DNA of 64,000 nt from Streptomyces sp. NRRL S-87 (GTDB taxonomy: Bacteria; Actinomycetota; Actinomycetes; Streptomycetales; Streptomycetaceae), in the NCBI RefSeq assembly GCF_000719335.1, contig NZ_JOGB01000035.1:7540-71539 (forward strand). Direction: 5' to 3'. Under the pieces are notes generated by a model that saw only the letters and a list, made by a program, of their open reading frames with translations, did not search any database and was not told the DNA's origin. The position numbers were made by a program, and so were the translations under genes. Below are positions 10,304 through 19,387 of the stretch, one piece after another (position 1 is the stretch's first letter; every line of letters begins with the position of its first letter).

Positions 10304-10612
10304 TGCACCCTCTCAGGTAACGGCGCGGCCTGCGGGTACATGGCCGTACGCGCCGCGCACGCGGGGGGATTCTCGTGCGGCCGGAGCCGCGGGCGGGGCC
10401 CGGGGTGCCGGCCGGTTCGCGTCACTTTAGTCCACGGGTGCGCGGGATCGGGGCACCGGCCCGCGCGTCGTGCGCCCCGGTCCGGCCAACCCGACGCATG
10501 CTCCGTACCACTCGAACGGGCCAGGTCGGGCCATCCCTGTGGGTTAGCTCACAACAAGGTTCGTTGACCGGCTTTGTCCACCCTCACACCTGTCGCGCTC
10601 GAGCGTGAGCAC
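10304..10612. other. Divergent intergenic region, rsmH / carbonic anhydrase
   Basis: About 320 nt without a gene. It must hold the dcw promoter reading left. A TAAAGT hexamer on the minus strand (10429 to 10424) is a possible -10, but no convincing -35 was seen. No mraZ-like frame or obvious operator could be supported. The right end carries the carbonic anhydrase promoter, listed separately. Confidence 0.5.
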
Positions 10613-10625
10613 TAACGTCATAGGC
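10613..10625 (+). promoter_or_regulatory. Leaderless -10 (TAACGT) for carbonic anhydrase
   Basis: TAACGT lies 7 nt before the ATG at 10626, which places the predicted transcription start at the start codon. No Shine-Dalgarno sequence precedes the ATG. No good -35 was seen. Confidence 0.5.
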
Positions 10626-11171
10626 ATGACGACCTCCGCATCCCTGCCGACAGAGTCCGCACCCTCGACGGCCGGCACCGTCATCAACCGGCTCGTCGAG
10701 GCGAACCGGGCGTACGCCGAGGGCTTCAGCGACCCCGGCATGGACGCCAAGCCGGTCCTGCACGTGGCCGTCGTGGCGTGCATGGATGCCCGACTCGACC
10801 TGCACAAGGCGCTGGGCCTCCAGCTCGGCGACTGCCACACGATCCGCAACGCGGGCGGTGTGGTCACCGACGACGTGATCCGCTCGCTCACCATCAGCCA
10901 GCGCGCCCTGGGCACCCGCTCGGTGATACTCGTCCACCACACCGGCTGCGGCCTGGAGAGCCTGACCGAGGACTTCCGCCACGACCTGGAGGAGGAGGTC
11001 GGCCAGCGCCCGGCCTGGGCCGTCGAGGCCTTCCGCGACGTCGACCAGGACGTCCGCCAGTCCATGCAGCGGGTCCGCACCAACCCCTTCCTCCTGCACA
11101 CCGACGACGTCCGCGGCTTCGTCTTCGACGTGCACACCGGCCTCCTGAGGGAGATCGGCCCGGCCTCCTGA
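10626..11171 (+). CDS. Beta-class carbonic anhydrase
   Basis: Zinc enzyme that interconverts CO2 and bicarbonate in the cytoplasm. The 181-residue protein carries the beta-class ligands: Cys52, Asp54 and Arg56 in ACMDARLD, and His105 and Cys108 in HHTGCGL. The length is that of the short actinobacterial type. The ATG is preferred over an in-frame GTG 21 nt upstream because a -10-like TAACGT ends 7 nt before it, suggesting a leaderless mRNA. The gene stands alone, divergent from rsmH, and is followed by a hairpin terminator. The physiological role cannot be read from context. Confidence 0.9.
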   Translation: MTTSASLPTESAPSTAGTVINRLVEANRAYAEGFSDPGMDAKPVLHVAVVACMDARLDLHKALGLQLGDCHTIRNAGGVVTDDVIRSLTISQRALGTRSVILVHHTGCGLESLTEDFRHDLEEEVGQRPAWAVEAFRDVDQDVRQSMQRVRTNPFLLHTDDVRGFVFDVHTGLLREIGPAS

Positions 11172-11179
11172 GCAACCGG

Positions 11180-11204
11180 TCCCCCTCCCCCGCCCGGGAG
11201 GGGG
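11180..11204 (+). terminator. Hairpin terminator after carbonic anhydrase
   Basis: Perfect 9-bp inverted repeat, CCCCCTCCC pairing with GGGAGGGGG across a 6-nt loop, 9 nt after the stop codon and followed by AAA rather than a T-run. Confidence 0.6.
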
Positions 11205-11358
11205 AAACCCCGGGCACGTGACAGCAGGGCGTCGCGCCGTCAAGAATGCGGGGTGACGCCTGCCCGGAAACCGTTCCGGCGGACGTCCGTGAGTTTTCGC
11301 GGTGGGCCGGTGATGCGCAAATGGGCGTTCGGCCCGTGAAAGGGCCGAGGAGGGCCGG

Positions 11359-12402
11359 GTGACGACCTTTGACGATCGAGCGAGCCTCGCTGATCTGACC
11401 AGCACCGCCGAGCGGGTGCGCGGGTCGGTGGAGCGGGTGATCGAGGGCAAGCCCGAGGTCGTGCGGCTTTCGCTGGTGGTGCTGCTCGCCGAGGGGCACC
11501 TGCTCATCGAGGACGTGCCGGGCGTGGGCAAGACGATGCTCGCCAAGACGCTGGCCCGGTCCATCGACTGCTCGGTGCAGCGCATCCAGTTCACCCCGGA
11601 CCTGCTGCCGTCCGACATCACGGGCGTCAGCATCTGGGACCAGCAGCGCCGCGAGTTCGAGTTCAAGCCCGGCGCGATCTTCGCCCAGATCGTGATCGGC
11701 GACGAGATCAACCGCGCCTCGCCCAAGACCCAGTCCGCGCTGCTGGAGTCGATGGAGGAGCGCCAGGTCACCATCGACGGCGAGACCTACCCGCTGCCCA
11801 GCCCGTTCATGGTGGTCGCCACCCAGAACCCGGTGGAGATGGAGGGCACCTACCCGCTCCCCGAGGCCCAGCGCGACCGCTTCATGGCCCGCGTCTCGGT
11901 CGGCTACCCCAGCCCCGAGGCCGAGCTGCAGATGCTCGACGTGCACGGCTCGGTCTCCCCGCTGGACGACCTCCAGCCGGTGGCGCACGCGCACGACATC
12001 GTCAAGCTCATAGAGGCCGTGCGGGACGTGTACGTCGCCGAGCCCGTACGGCGCTACGTCGTCGACCTCGTCGCCGCCACCCGCAACCACCCCGACCTGC
12101 GCCTGGGCGCCTCCCCCCGCGCCACGCTGCACCTGCTGCGCGCGGTCAAGGCCTCCGCCGCCCTCGCCGGCCGCGACTACGTGCTCCCCGACGACGTGCA
12201 GGCGCTGGCCGCCCCGGTGCTCGCGCACCGCCTGCTGCCCACCGCGCAGGCCCAGCTGAACCGGCGGACCGCCGAGCAGGTCGTCGCCGACATCCTCCAG
12301 CGCACCCCCGTGCCCAACGCCGCCGTGCGCAGCCAGGCCACCGCGCCCCGGTTCCAGGAGCAGGCGTACGGCGAGCAGTCCCCGGGCGGCCGGGGCTACT
12401 GA
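11359..12402 (+). CDS. MoxR-family AAA+ ATPase
   Basis: Cytoplasmic AAA+ ATPase of the MoxR branch, thought to act as a chaperone for partner proteins with DUF58/VWA domains. The 347 residues show Walker A GVGKT (about 55-59), Walker B VIGDEINRA (about 112), a sensor-1 type ATQNPVEMEGTYPLPEAQ segment and a C-terminal lid domain. The GTG start has GAGGAGGG just upstream. The stop codon overlaps the ATG of the DUF58 gene (TGATG), and a transglutaminase gene follows, a classic three-gene MoxR-DUF58-TgpA unit. The substrate is unknown. Confidence 0.93.
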   Translation: MTTFDDRASLADLTSTAERVRGSVERVIEGKPEVVRLSLVVLLAEGHLLIEDVPGVGKTMLAKTLARSIDCSVQRIQFTPDLLPSDITGVSIWDQQRREFEFKPGAIFAQIVIGDEINRASPKTQSALLESMEERQVTIDGETYPLPSPFMVVATQNPVEMEGTYPLPEAQRDRFMARVSVGYPSPEAELQMLDVHGSVSPLDDLQPVAHAHDIVKLIEAVRDVYVAEPVRRYVVDLVAATRNHPDLRLGASPRATLHLLRAVKASAALAGRDYVLPDDVQALAAPVLAHRLLPTAQAQLNRRTAEQVVADILQRTPVPNAAVRSQATAPRFQEQAYGEQSPGGRGY

Positions 12403-13742
12403 TGGCGAACGGAACGCGTCCGTCCGACGGGTCCGGCCGGGACGGGCTGCGGGCCGCGCTGTCCGGCCTGACCACCCGGGGCCGCTCCTTCCTGGCGGCC
12501 GGCGTGGCGGCCGGGGTCTGCGCGTACGTGCTGGGCCAGCCCGACCTGCTGCGGGTCGGGCTGCTGCTCGCCGTGCTGCCGCTGCTGTGCGCGGTCGCGC
12601 TGCACCGCACCAAGCACCGGGTGGCCTCGACCCGCCTGCTCAGCCCGGGCCGGGTGCCGGCGGGCGCCGAGGCCCGGGTGCAGCTGCGCATGAACAACGT
12701 CTCGCGGCTGCCCACCGGCCTGCTGATGCTGCAGGACCGGGTGCCGTACGTGCTCGGGCCCCGGCCCCGCTTCGTGCTGGACCGGGTCGAGGGCGGCGGC
12801 CGCCGGGAGGTCTCGTACCGGGTGCGCTCGGACCTGCGCGGCCGCTACCCGCTGGGGCCGCTCCAGCTCCGTCTGACGGACCCCTTCGGGCTGGTGGAGC
12901 TCACCCGCTCGTTCACGGCGTACGACACCCTGACCGTCATACCGCGCACCGAGCCGCTGCCCGCGGTGCGGCTGACCGGCGAGGCCTCCGGCTACGGCGA
13001 CGGCCGGCAGCGCTCCCTGGCGCTGGCCGGCGACGACGACGTGATCCCGCGCGGCTACCGGCACGGCGACGACCTGCGCCGGGTGCACTGGCGCTCCACC
13101 GCCCGCTACGGCGAACTGATGGTGCGCCGCGAGGAGCAGCCCCAACGGGCCCGGGCCACCGTGCTGCTGGACACCCGGCGCATCGCCTACCAGGGCGCGG
13201 GCCCGGACTCGGCCTTCGAGTGGGCCGTGTCGGGCGCCGCCTCGGCGCTGCTGCACCTGCTGGAGCGCGGCTTCTCGGTGCGACTGCTGACGGACACCGG
13301 CGACGCGGTGGGCGGCGAGGGCGCGGGCGGTTTCTCCGCCGGGGGCCAGGAGTCGGCCGCGGCGGCCGGGATGATGATGGACATGCTGGCCGTGGTCGGG
13401 CACTCCGACGGGGCCGGGCTCTCGCGCGCGCACGACGCGCTGCGGGGCGGCGAGGAGGGGCTGCTGCTGGCCTTCCTCGGCGACCTGGACGACGCGCAGG
13501 TGGAACTGGCGGCGAAGCTGCGTCCGCGCACCGGCGCGGCGGTGGCCTTCGTGCTGGACTCCGCGGCCTGGGCCGGCGAGGGACCCGGCAGGAGCGCGGA
13601 CGCGGTCGAGGGAAGGCTGCGGCGGCTGCGCGAGACGGGCTGGACGGCGGTCGCCGCGCTGCCCGGCGTACCGTTCGCGGACCTGTGGCGGCAGGCGGGG
13701 AACGCCCCCGCGGGCCGCGGCACTTCGGGGGGTTGGGCATGA
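12402..13742 (+). CDS. DUF58 membrane protein of MoxR operon
   Basis: The 446-residue protein has two hydrophobic segments near the N-terminus (about 25-65), a beta-rich middle, and the DUF58 hallmark HWRSTARYGELMVRREE near residue 230. The rest resembles the start of a von Willebrand A-like fold. DUF58 proteins are encoded with MoxR ATPases and transglutaminase proteins, and this one overlaps both neighbours (1 nt and 4 nt), so the three are surely co-translated. Its function is not established; a membrane partner of the MoxR protein is a reasonable inference. Confidence 0.88.
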   Translation: MANGTRPSDGSGRDGLRAALSGLTTRGRSFLAAGVAAGVCAYVLGQPDLLRVGLLLAVLPLLCAVALHRTKHRVASTRLLSPGRVPAGAEARVQLRMNNVSRLPTGLLMLQDRVPYVLGPRPRFVLDRVEGGGRREVSYRVRSDLRGRYPLGPLQLRLTDPFGLVELTRSFTAYDTLTVIPRTEPLPAVRLTGEASGYGDGRQRSLALAGDDDVIPRGYRHGDDLRRVHWRSTARYGELMVRREEQPQRARATVLLDTRRIAYQGAGPDSAFEWAVSGAASALLHLLERGFSVRLLTDTGDAVGGEGAGGFSAGGQESAAAAGMMMDMLAVVGHSDGAGLSRAHDALRGGEEGLLLAFLGDLDDAQVELAAKLRPRTGAAVAFVLDSAAWAGEGPGRSADAVEGRLRRLRETGWTAVAALPGVPFADLWRQAGNAPAGRGTSGGWA

Positions 13743-16159
13743 GCAGCCGGACGAGACTGACGCTGTGCGCGCTGGCGGCCACGCTGCTGACGGCCGGTTC
13801 GCTGCTGCCGCTGGTGCATCCGGCGACCTGGTTCCCGCAGGCCGTGGTACTGGTCGCGATCCAGGCCGGGGTGGGAACGGGCGCGCGGCGGGTGCCGCTG
13901 GCCCGGTCGCTGACCCTGGGGGCGCAGGTCCTGGTGTCGCTGCTGCTGCTGACGCTGCTGTTCGTCGGCGAGCACGCGCTCTTCGGCGTGCTGCCCGGGC
14001 CGGCCGCGATACAGGACTTCGCCGACCTGTACGAGCAGGGCGCCACGGACATCGGGCACTTCGCCATGCCCGCCCCGCTCACGGACGGCATCCGGCTGAT
14101 GCTGCTGACCGGCGTGCTGGTCATCGGGCTGCTGGTGGACATGCTGGCGGTCACGTTCCGCACGGCGGCCGCGGCCGGCCTGCCGCTGCTGGCGCTGTAC
14201 TCGGTGGCCGCCGGGCTCTCCCAGGGCGGGGCGGACTGGCTGTGGTTCCTGCTGGCCGGGGCCGGGTACCTGCTGCTGCTCCTGGCCGAGGGCCGGGACC
14301 GGCTCTCGCAGTGGGGCCGGGTCTTCGGGGGCGCCCCGAAGGGCCGCAGCAACGCCGGCCTGACCTCGGGTGCGGGCGCGGTGGCGCCCGTACGGACGGG
14401 GCGGCGGCTGGGTGCGCTGGCGCTGGGCGTCGCGCTGCTGGTGCCGGCCGGCCTGCCGGCGCTGGAGGGCGGTCTGCTCGGCGGCACGGGTCCGGGCGAC
14501 GGCGACGGGCTGGGCGGCGGGACGATCTCGGCGGTCAACCCGCTGGTGTCGCTGCAGAGCAGCCTGAACGTGCCCGAGGACAAGGAGGTGCTGCGCTACC
14601 GCACCGACAGCGGGCGCACCACGGAGCAGTACCTGCGGATCGTGGCGCTGGACGAGTTCGACGGGCAGTCGTGGAAGACCTCGGAGCGGGAGATCACGGC
14701 GGTGCCGGACCGGCTGCCGAACCCGCCGGGGCTGGGCCCGGGCACACCCACGCGCGAGGTGCGCACCAGCGTGTCGGCGGCCGGCTGGTACGCGCAGACG
14801 TACCTGCCGATGCCGTACCCGGCCACGCAGGTGGACGTGAAGGGCAAGTGGCGGTTCGAACCGGTGGGCCGGACCCTGGTGGGCGACCGCGGGCAGAGCA
14901 CGCGGGGGGCGCAGTACACCGTGCGCAGCCTGCAGGTGCAGCCGACGGCGCAGCAGTTGGCCGGGGCGCCGCGGCCGCCGGCGGAGCTGCTGGCCGAGTA
15001 CACGCAGGTGCCCGAGAGCCTGCCGGAGTCGGTGGAGCGGACGGCGCTGGAGGTCACCAAGGGCGCCCGGACCGACTACCAGCGGGCGGTGCGGCTGCAG
15101 GACTGGTTCGCCGAGAGCGGCGGCTTCACGTACACGACCCGCGGCAGCTCGGGGTCCGGGACGGCGGCGATCGCCCGCTTCCTGAAGGACAAGCAGGGCT
15201 TCTGCGTGCACTTCTCCTTCTCGATGGCCGCGATGGCGCGCACCCTGCGCATCCCGGCGCGGGTGGCGGTGGGCTTCACGGCGGGCTCGCAGCGGGCGGA
15301 CGGCAGTTGGTCGGTGGGGCTGCGGGACGCGCACGCGTGGCCCGAGCTGTACTTCGAGGGGGTGGGCTGGACCCGGTTCGAGCCCACGCCGTCGCGCGGC
15401 AGCACCCCCGCGTACACCCGGCCCGACCTGCCCTCCGCGCAGCCGTCGGACCCGGCGGCGGAGGTTCCGGGGCGGACGGACGCGCCGGCTCCGGCGCCGT
15501 CCAGGGCCGACCAGTGCCCGGACCAGCTGCGGCGGTTGGGCGAGTGCGGCGGGGCCACGGCGGGCGTGGCCGCCGACCGGGGCGAGGACGGTCCGTCGCC
15601 GCTGTCGGTCGTGCTGGTGGTGCTGGCCGTGCTGGTGGTGGCGGGGCTGCCGCTGCTTCCGATGCTGTGGCGTTCGCGGGTACGGGCCCGGCGGCTGGCC
15701 TCGGCGGATCCGCTGGAGGCCTGGCGGGAGCTGGGCGACGCGGCCTGGGACGTGGGCATCGAACCGGACGAGGCGCTGTCGCCGCGGGGTGCGGCGCGGC
15801 GGATCGTGCGGCTGGGCGGGCTGGACGTGGTCGCGGCCGAGAGCGTGCACCGGGTCGCCGGGGCGGTGGAGCGGGCGCTGTACGCGCCGGCTCCGGCACC
15901 CGGCGGCGGTGCGCCCGGCGGCGGTACGGCGACCCTGGCCCGGCCGGCCACGACCGCGGGAGCGGACCTGGCGGCGGACGTGTCGGCGGCGGCCGCGGCG
16001 CTGCTGGTCGGTGTCGGCGGACGCACGCGGCTGCGGGCCCGGCTGGCCCCGCGGTCCGGGGTGCGGGTGCTGTGGGTGGCGCAGGTCCGCTGGGGCGCGG
16101 TACGGGCCGGACTGCGGGCCCGGCTGCCGGAGCGCGTGCGGTCGCTGACCGGGCGCTGA
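13739..16159 (+). CDS. TgpA-like transglutaminase domain membrane protein
   Basis: Membrane protein of 806 residues. About six hydrophobic helices fill the first 240 residues (DUF3488-type), followed by an extracytoplasmic transglutaminase-like core with Cys near residue 489 (GFCVHFSFSMA) and His near 532 (RDAHAWPELYF), then one more membrane helix (about 625-645) and a cytoplasmic tail with DUF4129 character. The cysteine-protease fold may act on cell-wall or envelope proteins; the substrate is unknown. The ATG overlaps the DUF58 stop codon. It is the last gene of the operon, followed by tandem repeats and a strong terminator. Confidence 0.9.
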   Translation: MSSRTRLTLCALAATLLTAGSLLPLVHPATWFPQAVVLVAIQAGVGTGARRVPLARSLTLGAQVLVSLLLLTLLFVGEHALFGVLPGPAAIQDFADLYEQGATDIGHFAMPAPLTDGIRLMLLTGVLVIGLLVDMLAVTFRTAAAAGLPLLALYSVAAGLSQGGADWLWFLLAGAGYLLLLLAEGRDRLSQWGRVFGGAPKGRSNAGLTSGAGAVAPVRTGRRLGALALGVALLVPAGLPALEGGLLGGTGPGDGDGLGGGTISAVNPLVSLQSSLNVPEDKEVLRYRTDSGRTTEQYLRIVALDEFDGQSWKTSEREITAVPDRLPNPPGLGPGTPTREVRTSVSAAGWYAQTYLPMPYPATQVDVKGKWRFEPVGRTLVGDRGQSTRGAQYTVRSLQVQPTAQQLAGAPRPPAELLAEYTQVPESLPESVERTALEVTKGARTDYQRAVRLQDWFAESGGFTYTTRGSSGSGTAAIARFLKDKQGFCVHFSFSMAAMARTLRIPARVAVGFTAGSQRADGSWSVGLRDAHAWPELYFEGVGWTRFEPTPSRGSTPAYTRPDLPSAQPSDPAAEVPGRTDAPAPAPSRADQCPDQLRRLGECGGATAGVAADRGEDGPSPLSVVLVVLAVLVVAGLPLLPMLWRSRVRARRLASADPLEAWRELGDAAWDVGIEPDEALSPRGAARRIVRLGGLDVVAAESVHRVAGAVERALYAPAPAPGGGAPGGGTATLARPATTAGADLAADVSAAAAALLVGVGGRTRLRARLAPRSGVRVLWVAQVRWGAVRAGLRARLPERVRSLTGR

Positions 16160-16184
16160 GCGTCCGGTCGCCGACCGGACGGGA

Positions 16185-16296
16185 AGTCGACCGGACCGGA
16201 AGTCCACCGGACCGGGAGTCGACCAGACCGGGAGTCGACAGGCCCGGGAGTCGACCGGCCCGGGAGTCGACCGGCCCGGGAGTCGACCGGCTCCGG
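16185..16296 (+). repeat. 16-bp tandem repeat, seven copies
   Basis: Seven tandem units with exact 16-bp period (starts at 16185, 16201, 16217, 16233, 16249, 16265, 16281), consensus AGTCGACCGGCCCGGG, with the last copies nearly identical. Each unit holds the palindrome GTCGAC. It lies between the tgpA stop and its terminator. A short inverted repeat (TCCGGTCG / CGACCGGA, 16163-16179) precedes it. Confidence 0.9.
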
Positions 16297-16301
16297 AACG
16301 C

Positions 16302-16360
16302 GAAGAACGCCGGTGCGGTGAGGCTCGATCCCCCCGAGCCCCACCGCACCGGCGTTCTTC
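16302..16360. terminator. Strong bidirectional hairpin terminator
   Basis: Perfect 18-bp inverted repeat (16303-16320 with 16342-16359, arm AAGAACGCCGGTGCGGTG), extended inside by GGCTCG/CGAGCC. It ends the MoxR operon and could also act on the opposite strand. Confidence 0.85.
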
Positions 16361-16643
16361 CGGTCCTGCGGACCGTTTCCCCCGCCCGGAGGCGTGGTCG
16401 GCGCTCTCCGGGACGCGTTCGAGGGCCCGATCCGCTCCGCCGCCCCGTGTCGGCGGCGCGGTTCGGGCTCCCCATCCGCTGGGTCCACTCTCCCGTCCAT
16501 CCGGGTGCGGGCCCATCCGCGTACCTACTCATCTGTGCGTCTAGGTACGGATACTCAGTTCTACGTGCCCGGACCCGGCCGGAACGACCGCCGACCGGGT
16601 CCATTCGGAACGTTTCGGTCCGCTTCGTGGCGGTGGCTGGCCT
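16361..16643. other. Non-coding spacer between convergent operons
   Basis: With the repeats and terminator this completes a 484-nt gene-free stretch between tgpA and the tetR stop codon. I see nothing further in these bases that I can support. Confidence 0.4.
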
Positions 16644-17291
16644 CTACGCCTCCGACGCGGGGCTGCCGGTGCCCGAGACCCGGCCGCGCAGCAGCAGCGA
16701 CAGGGCCGAGTGCACGTCGTCCAGCGACCGTTCGCGCTGGAAGGACTGCCAGTCGAGCGCCGCCACCAGCACCATGCCGACGAGCGCGGCGGCGGTCAGC
16801 TGCACGTCGATCTCCGCGCTCAGCTCGCCCCGTTCGACACCCTCGCGGAGCACCGACTCGACGACCGCCACGGCCTCGCCCCGGACCACCATCAGGGTCG
16901 GCTGCCAGCTGCGGTTGGTGCGCCACAGCTCGGCGACGTACAGCTGCGTGAAGGCCGGGTAGGCGTCGATGAAGACCAGACCGGCCCGGATCATCGCGTC
17001 CAGCGCCTCGACGCTGCCGCCGCCGCGCCGGCGGACCTCCTCGGCCGCGGACCGCAGCGAGGCGGTCAGCAGGCCGACGCCGTGCCGCAGCAGCTCCTCG
17101 AAGAGGACGGTCTTGCTGGCGAAGTTGTAGTAGACGGTGCCCTTCGCCACTCCCGCCCGCTCGGCGATCTCGTCCACCGTGGTGGCGGAGAAGCCCTGTT
17201 CGGCGATGAGCGTGACGGCGGCCTCGTAGAGCTTCTGCCGCGTCGCCTGGCGGCGGGAGGTGCCGCCGGTGTCCGTGCTGCTGCTGTCCAT
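16644..17291 (-). CDS. TetR-family transcriptional regulator
   Basis: DNA-binding repressor of 215 residues. The N-terminal helix-turn-helix is clear (ATRQKLYEAAVTLIAEQGF, then AGVAKGTVYYNFASK, residues about 14-60), followed by an all-helical ligand domain. The ATG (MDSSSTDTGG) is taken from the family-like short N-terminus. It lies 11 nt after the YhgE gene as third gene of the operon, and a perfect TetR-type palindrome sits just upstream of the first gene. Autoregulation of the export operon is therefore likely. The inducer is unknown. Confidence 0.93.
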   Translation of the reverse strand: MDSSSTDTGGTSRRQATRQKLYEAAVTLIAEQGFSATTVDEIAERAGVAKGTVYYNFASKTVLFEELLRHGVGLLTASLRSAAEEVRRRGGGSVEALDAMIRAGLVFIDAYPAFTQLYVAELWRTNRSWQPTLMVVRGEAVAVVESVLREGVERGELSAEIDVQLTAAALVGMVLVAALDWQSFQRERSLDDVHSALSLLLRGRVSGTGSPASEA

Positions 17292-17302
17292 GGCGGAGAT
17301 TC

Positions 17303-19387
17303 TCACAGGCTCAGGTCCGGGTGCAGACGGTCGAGGGTCCACACCTGCTTGCCGCGCGCCGCGAGGGCGGTGAGCGCGAGGGCACCGGTGGTGAAGGCCA
17401 CCAGGACCGCGCACGCCTGCCAGACCGGGTCCAGCGGGCCGCCGGTGATGAGCCGGCGCAGCGCGTCGACGATGTACGACATCGGCAGGTAGGGGTGGAC
17501 CGCATTGAAGAAGCCGGGGCTCGTCTGGACGGGGTACGTGCCGCCCGCCGAGGTCAGCTGGAGCATCAGCACCGCGAGGACCAGGATCCGGCCGGCCGCA
17601 CCGAAGCGGGCGTTGAGCCACTGCACGATGGCGGCGAAGCAGCCGGTGACCAGGACCAGGAAGCCGATGGTGCCGGCCGCCCGGGCCATCTCCAGGCCCA
17701 GGGCCCAGTGCAGTACGGACATCAGCGCGGCCACCTGCAGGACGCCGAGGGCGGCCACGGGCAGCCAGCCGGCGAGCGCGATCCGCCAGGCGGAGGCGCC
17801 GGCCGCGAGGGCGCGCCGGTTCATCGGCTGGATGAGCATGTACGCCACCATGGCGCCGACCCAGAGGGAGAGCGGGATGAAGTACGGGGCGAAGCCGGTG
17901 CCGTAGTTGGGGGCCTTGTGCAGGGACTTGGCCGCGAGCTGGACCGGGTCGGCCATGACCTCGGTGCGCTGGTCGCGCTCCTGCTCGTCGTAGTCGGGGA
18001 TCTGGTCCGCACCCTTGTGGAGGCCGCCGGCGAGTTCACCGGAGCCGTCCACCAGCTTGTACATGCCGCTGTCGAGCTGGTGGGCGCCGCTCTTGAGCTT
18101 GCCGACGCCCGCGTCGAGGACGCTCGAGCCGGAGTGGGCGGAGGCCAGGCCCGTGTGGAGCTTGCCCAGGCCGGAGGCGACCTTGTGGGCGCCGGAGTTG
18201 AGCGCGTTGACCTTCTCGACGGCCGCGTCGAGGTCGTTGGCCAGGTTGGGGGCGCTCGCCTCCAGGCGGCGGGCCTGCTTCTCCAGCTCCTTCAGCTGGG
18301 TGTCGAGCTTCTTCATGTCGCCGCCGCTGTCCTGCACGAGGTTGTTGACGTCACCGGAGAGCTCGGCGGCCTCGGCGGCGTCGTCGCGGAGCCTCTTGAC
18401 CCGGTCGCAGCCGGTGACGGTCGTGTCGCCGCCGGCGCAGTGGTCGCGGTAGTAGTCGGCGAGGCCGTCGGACACGCGCTTGCTGGCGCGGGCGGCGCCG
18501 GGGGCGTGCTTGGTGAACGTGTCCAGGTGGTTGCGGACCACCTTGGCGGTGTCGGCGGTCAGTTCGGCCGCGTCGGCGATCGTCTTGATGTTGTTGCGCA
18601 GGAACGGACGGGCCTTGTCGGCCGTGGTGTTCACCTTGCCGGCCAGGGACTGGGTGCCGCCGGCGATCTGCCGGGCGCCGGTCTCCAGCTGACCGGCGGC
18701 CCCGTCGAGCTTGCGCAGGCCCGAGGCGAGGTCGCTGCTGCCGTCCTTGGCGGTGGTGAGGCCGTCGGCCAGGTCGGACGCGCCCTGCTTGGCCTTGCCG
18801 ATGCCGCTCTTGAGCGTGTCGGCGCCCTCGGCGGCCTTCACGGTCTGGTCGTGCATGTCGGAGAAGGAGATGAAGATCTTGTCGAGGAAGCCGCGCGAGG
18901 TGCTGCGCGAGGCCGAGGCGCGCACCTCGGAGAAGACCGTCTTGGAGATCGAGCCGACGATGTAGTTGTTGGCGTCGTTGGTGCGCACCTGGAGCGCGCC
19001 GGTCTCGGGGTTGTCGCCGGCGCTGGAGGCCAGCCGGGTGCTGAAGTCGGCGGGCATGGTGAGCGAGAGGTAGTACGTGCCGTCCTCGACGCCCTTGGCC
19101 GCCTCGGCGGCGCTCACGTCTCGCCAGTCGAAGATCCGGCTCTCGTGCAGCTTGCGGGCGATCTCGTCGCCGGCCGCGAGCTCCTTGCCGTCGACCGTCG
19201 CGCCCTTGTCGGCGTTCACGAGGGCGACCGGGAGCTTGTCGAGACGGCTGTACGGGTCCCAGAACGAGCACAGGTACAGGGCGCCGTACAGCAGCGGGAG
19301 CAGGAGCAGGGCCACCAGGGCGGCGCGCGGCAGCTTCCCCCTGCCGAAGCGCTTGAGCTCGAGCGCGGCGAGCCTAGGCGAGCGCAT
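17303..19387 (-). CDS. YhgE/Pip-family ABC-2-like membrane protein
   Basis: A 694-residue membrane protein with one helix near the N-terminus (about 22-42), a very long extracytoplasmic region built of repeated SGIGKAKQGASDLADGL-like heptads, and five or six helices in the last 220 residues. This is the YhgE/Pip architecture: phage-infection-protein-like ABC-2 permeases with a coiled stalk. It overlaps the upstream ATPase gene by 14 nt and precedes a tetR gene. The permease may pair with that ATPase to move a hydrophobic or envelope molecule, but the substrate cannot be told from sequence. Confidence 0.88.
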   Translation of the reverse strand: MRSPRLAALELKRFGRGKLPRAALVALLLLPLLYGALYLCSFWDPYSRLDKLPVALVNADKGATVDGKELAAGDEIARKLHESRIFDWRDVSAAEAAKGVEDGTYYLSLTMPADFSTRLASSAGDNPETGALQVRTNDANNYIVGSISKTVFSEVRASASRSTSRGFLDKIFISFSDMHDQTVKAAEGADTLKSGIGKAKQGASDLADGLTTAKDGSSDLASGLRKLDGAAGQLETGARQIAGGTQSLAGKVNTTADKARPFLRNNIKTIADAAELTADTAKVVRNHLDTFTKHAPGAARASKRVSDGLADYYRDHCAGGDTTVTGCDRVKRLRDDAAEAAELSGDVNNLVQDSGGDMKKLDTQLKELEKQARRLEASAPNLANDLDAAVEKVNALNSGAHKVASGLGKLHTGLASAHSGSSVLDAGVGKLKSGAHQLDSGMYKLVDGSGELAGGLHKGADQIPDYDEQERDQRTEVMADPVQLAAKSLHKAPNYGTGFAPYFIPLSLWVGAMVAYMLIQPMNRRALAAGASAWRIALAGWLPVAALGVLQVAALMSVLHWALGLEMARAAGTIGFLVLVTGCFAAIVQWLNARFGAAGRILVLAVLMLQLTSAGGTYPVQTSPGFFNAVHPYLPMSYIVDALRRLITGGPLDPVWQACAVLVAFTTGALALTALAARGKQVWTLDRLHPDLSL

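Noticed and set aside
6659..10567. 1302-codon open frame on the plus strand opposite murE to rsmH
   Set aside because: Gly/Ala/Val/Arg-rich with no motif and fully antisense to well-supported dcw genes; typical of GC-rich third positions.
13187..16516. 1109-codon minus-strand frame opposite the transglutaminase gene
   Set aside because: Arg/Pro/Gln-rich, runs through tandem repeats and a terminator; no family features.
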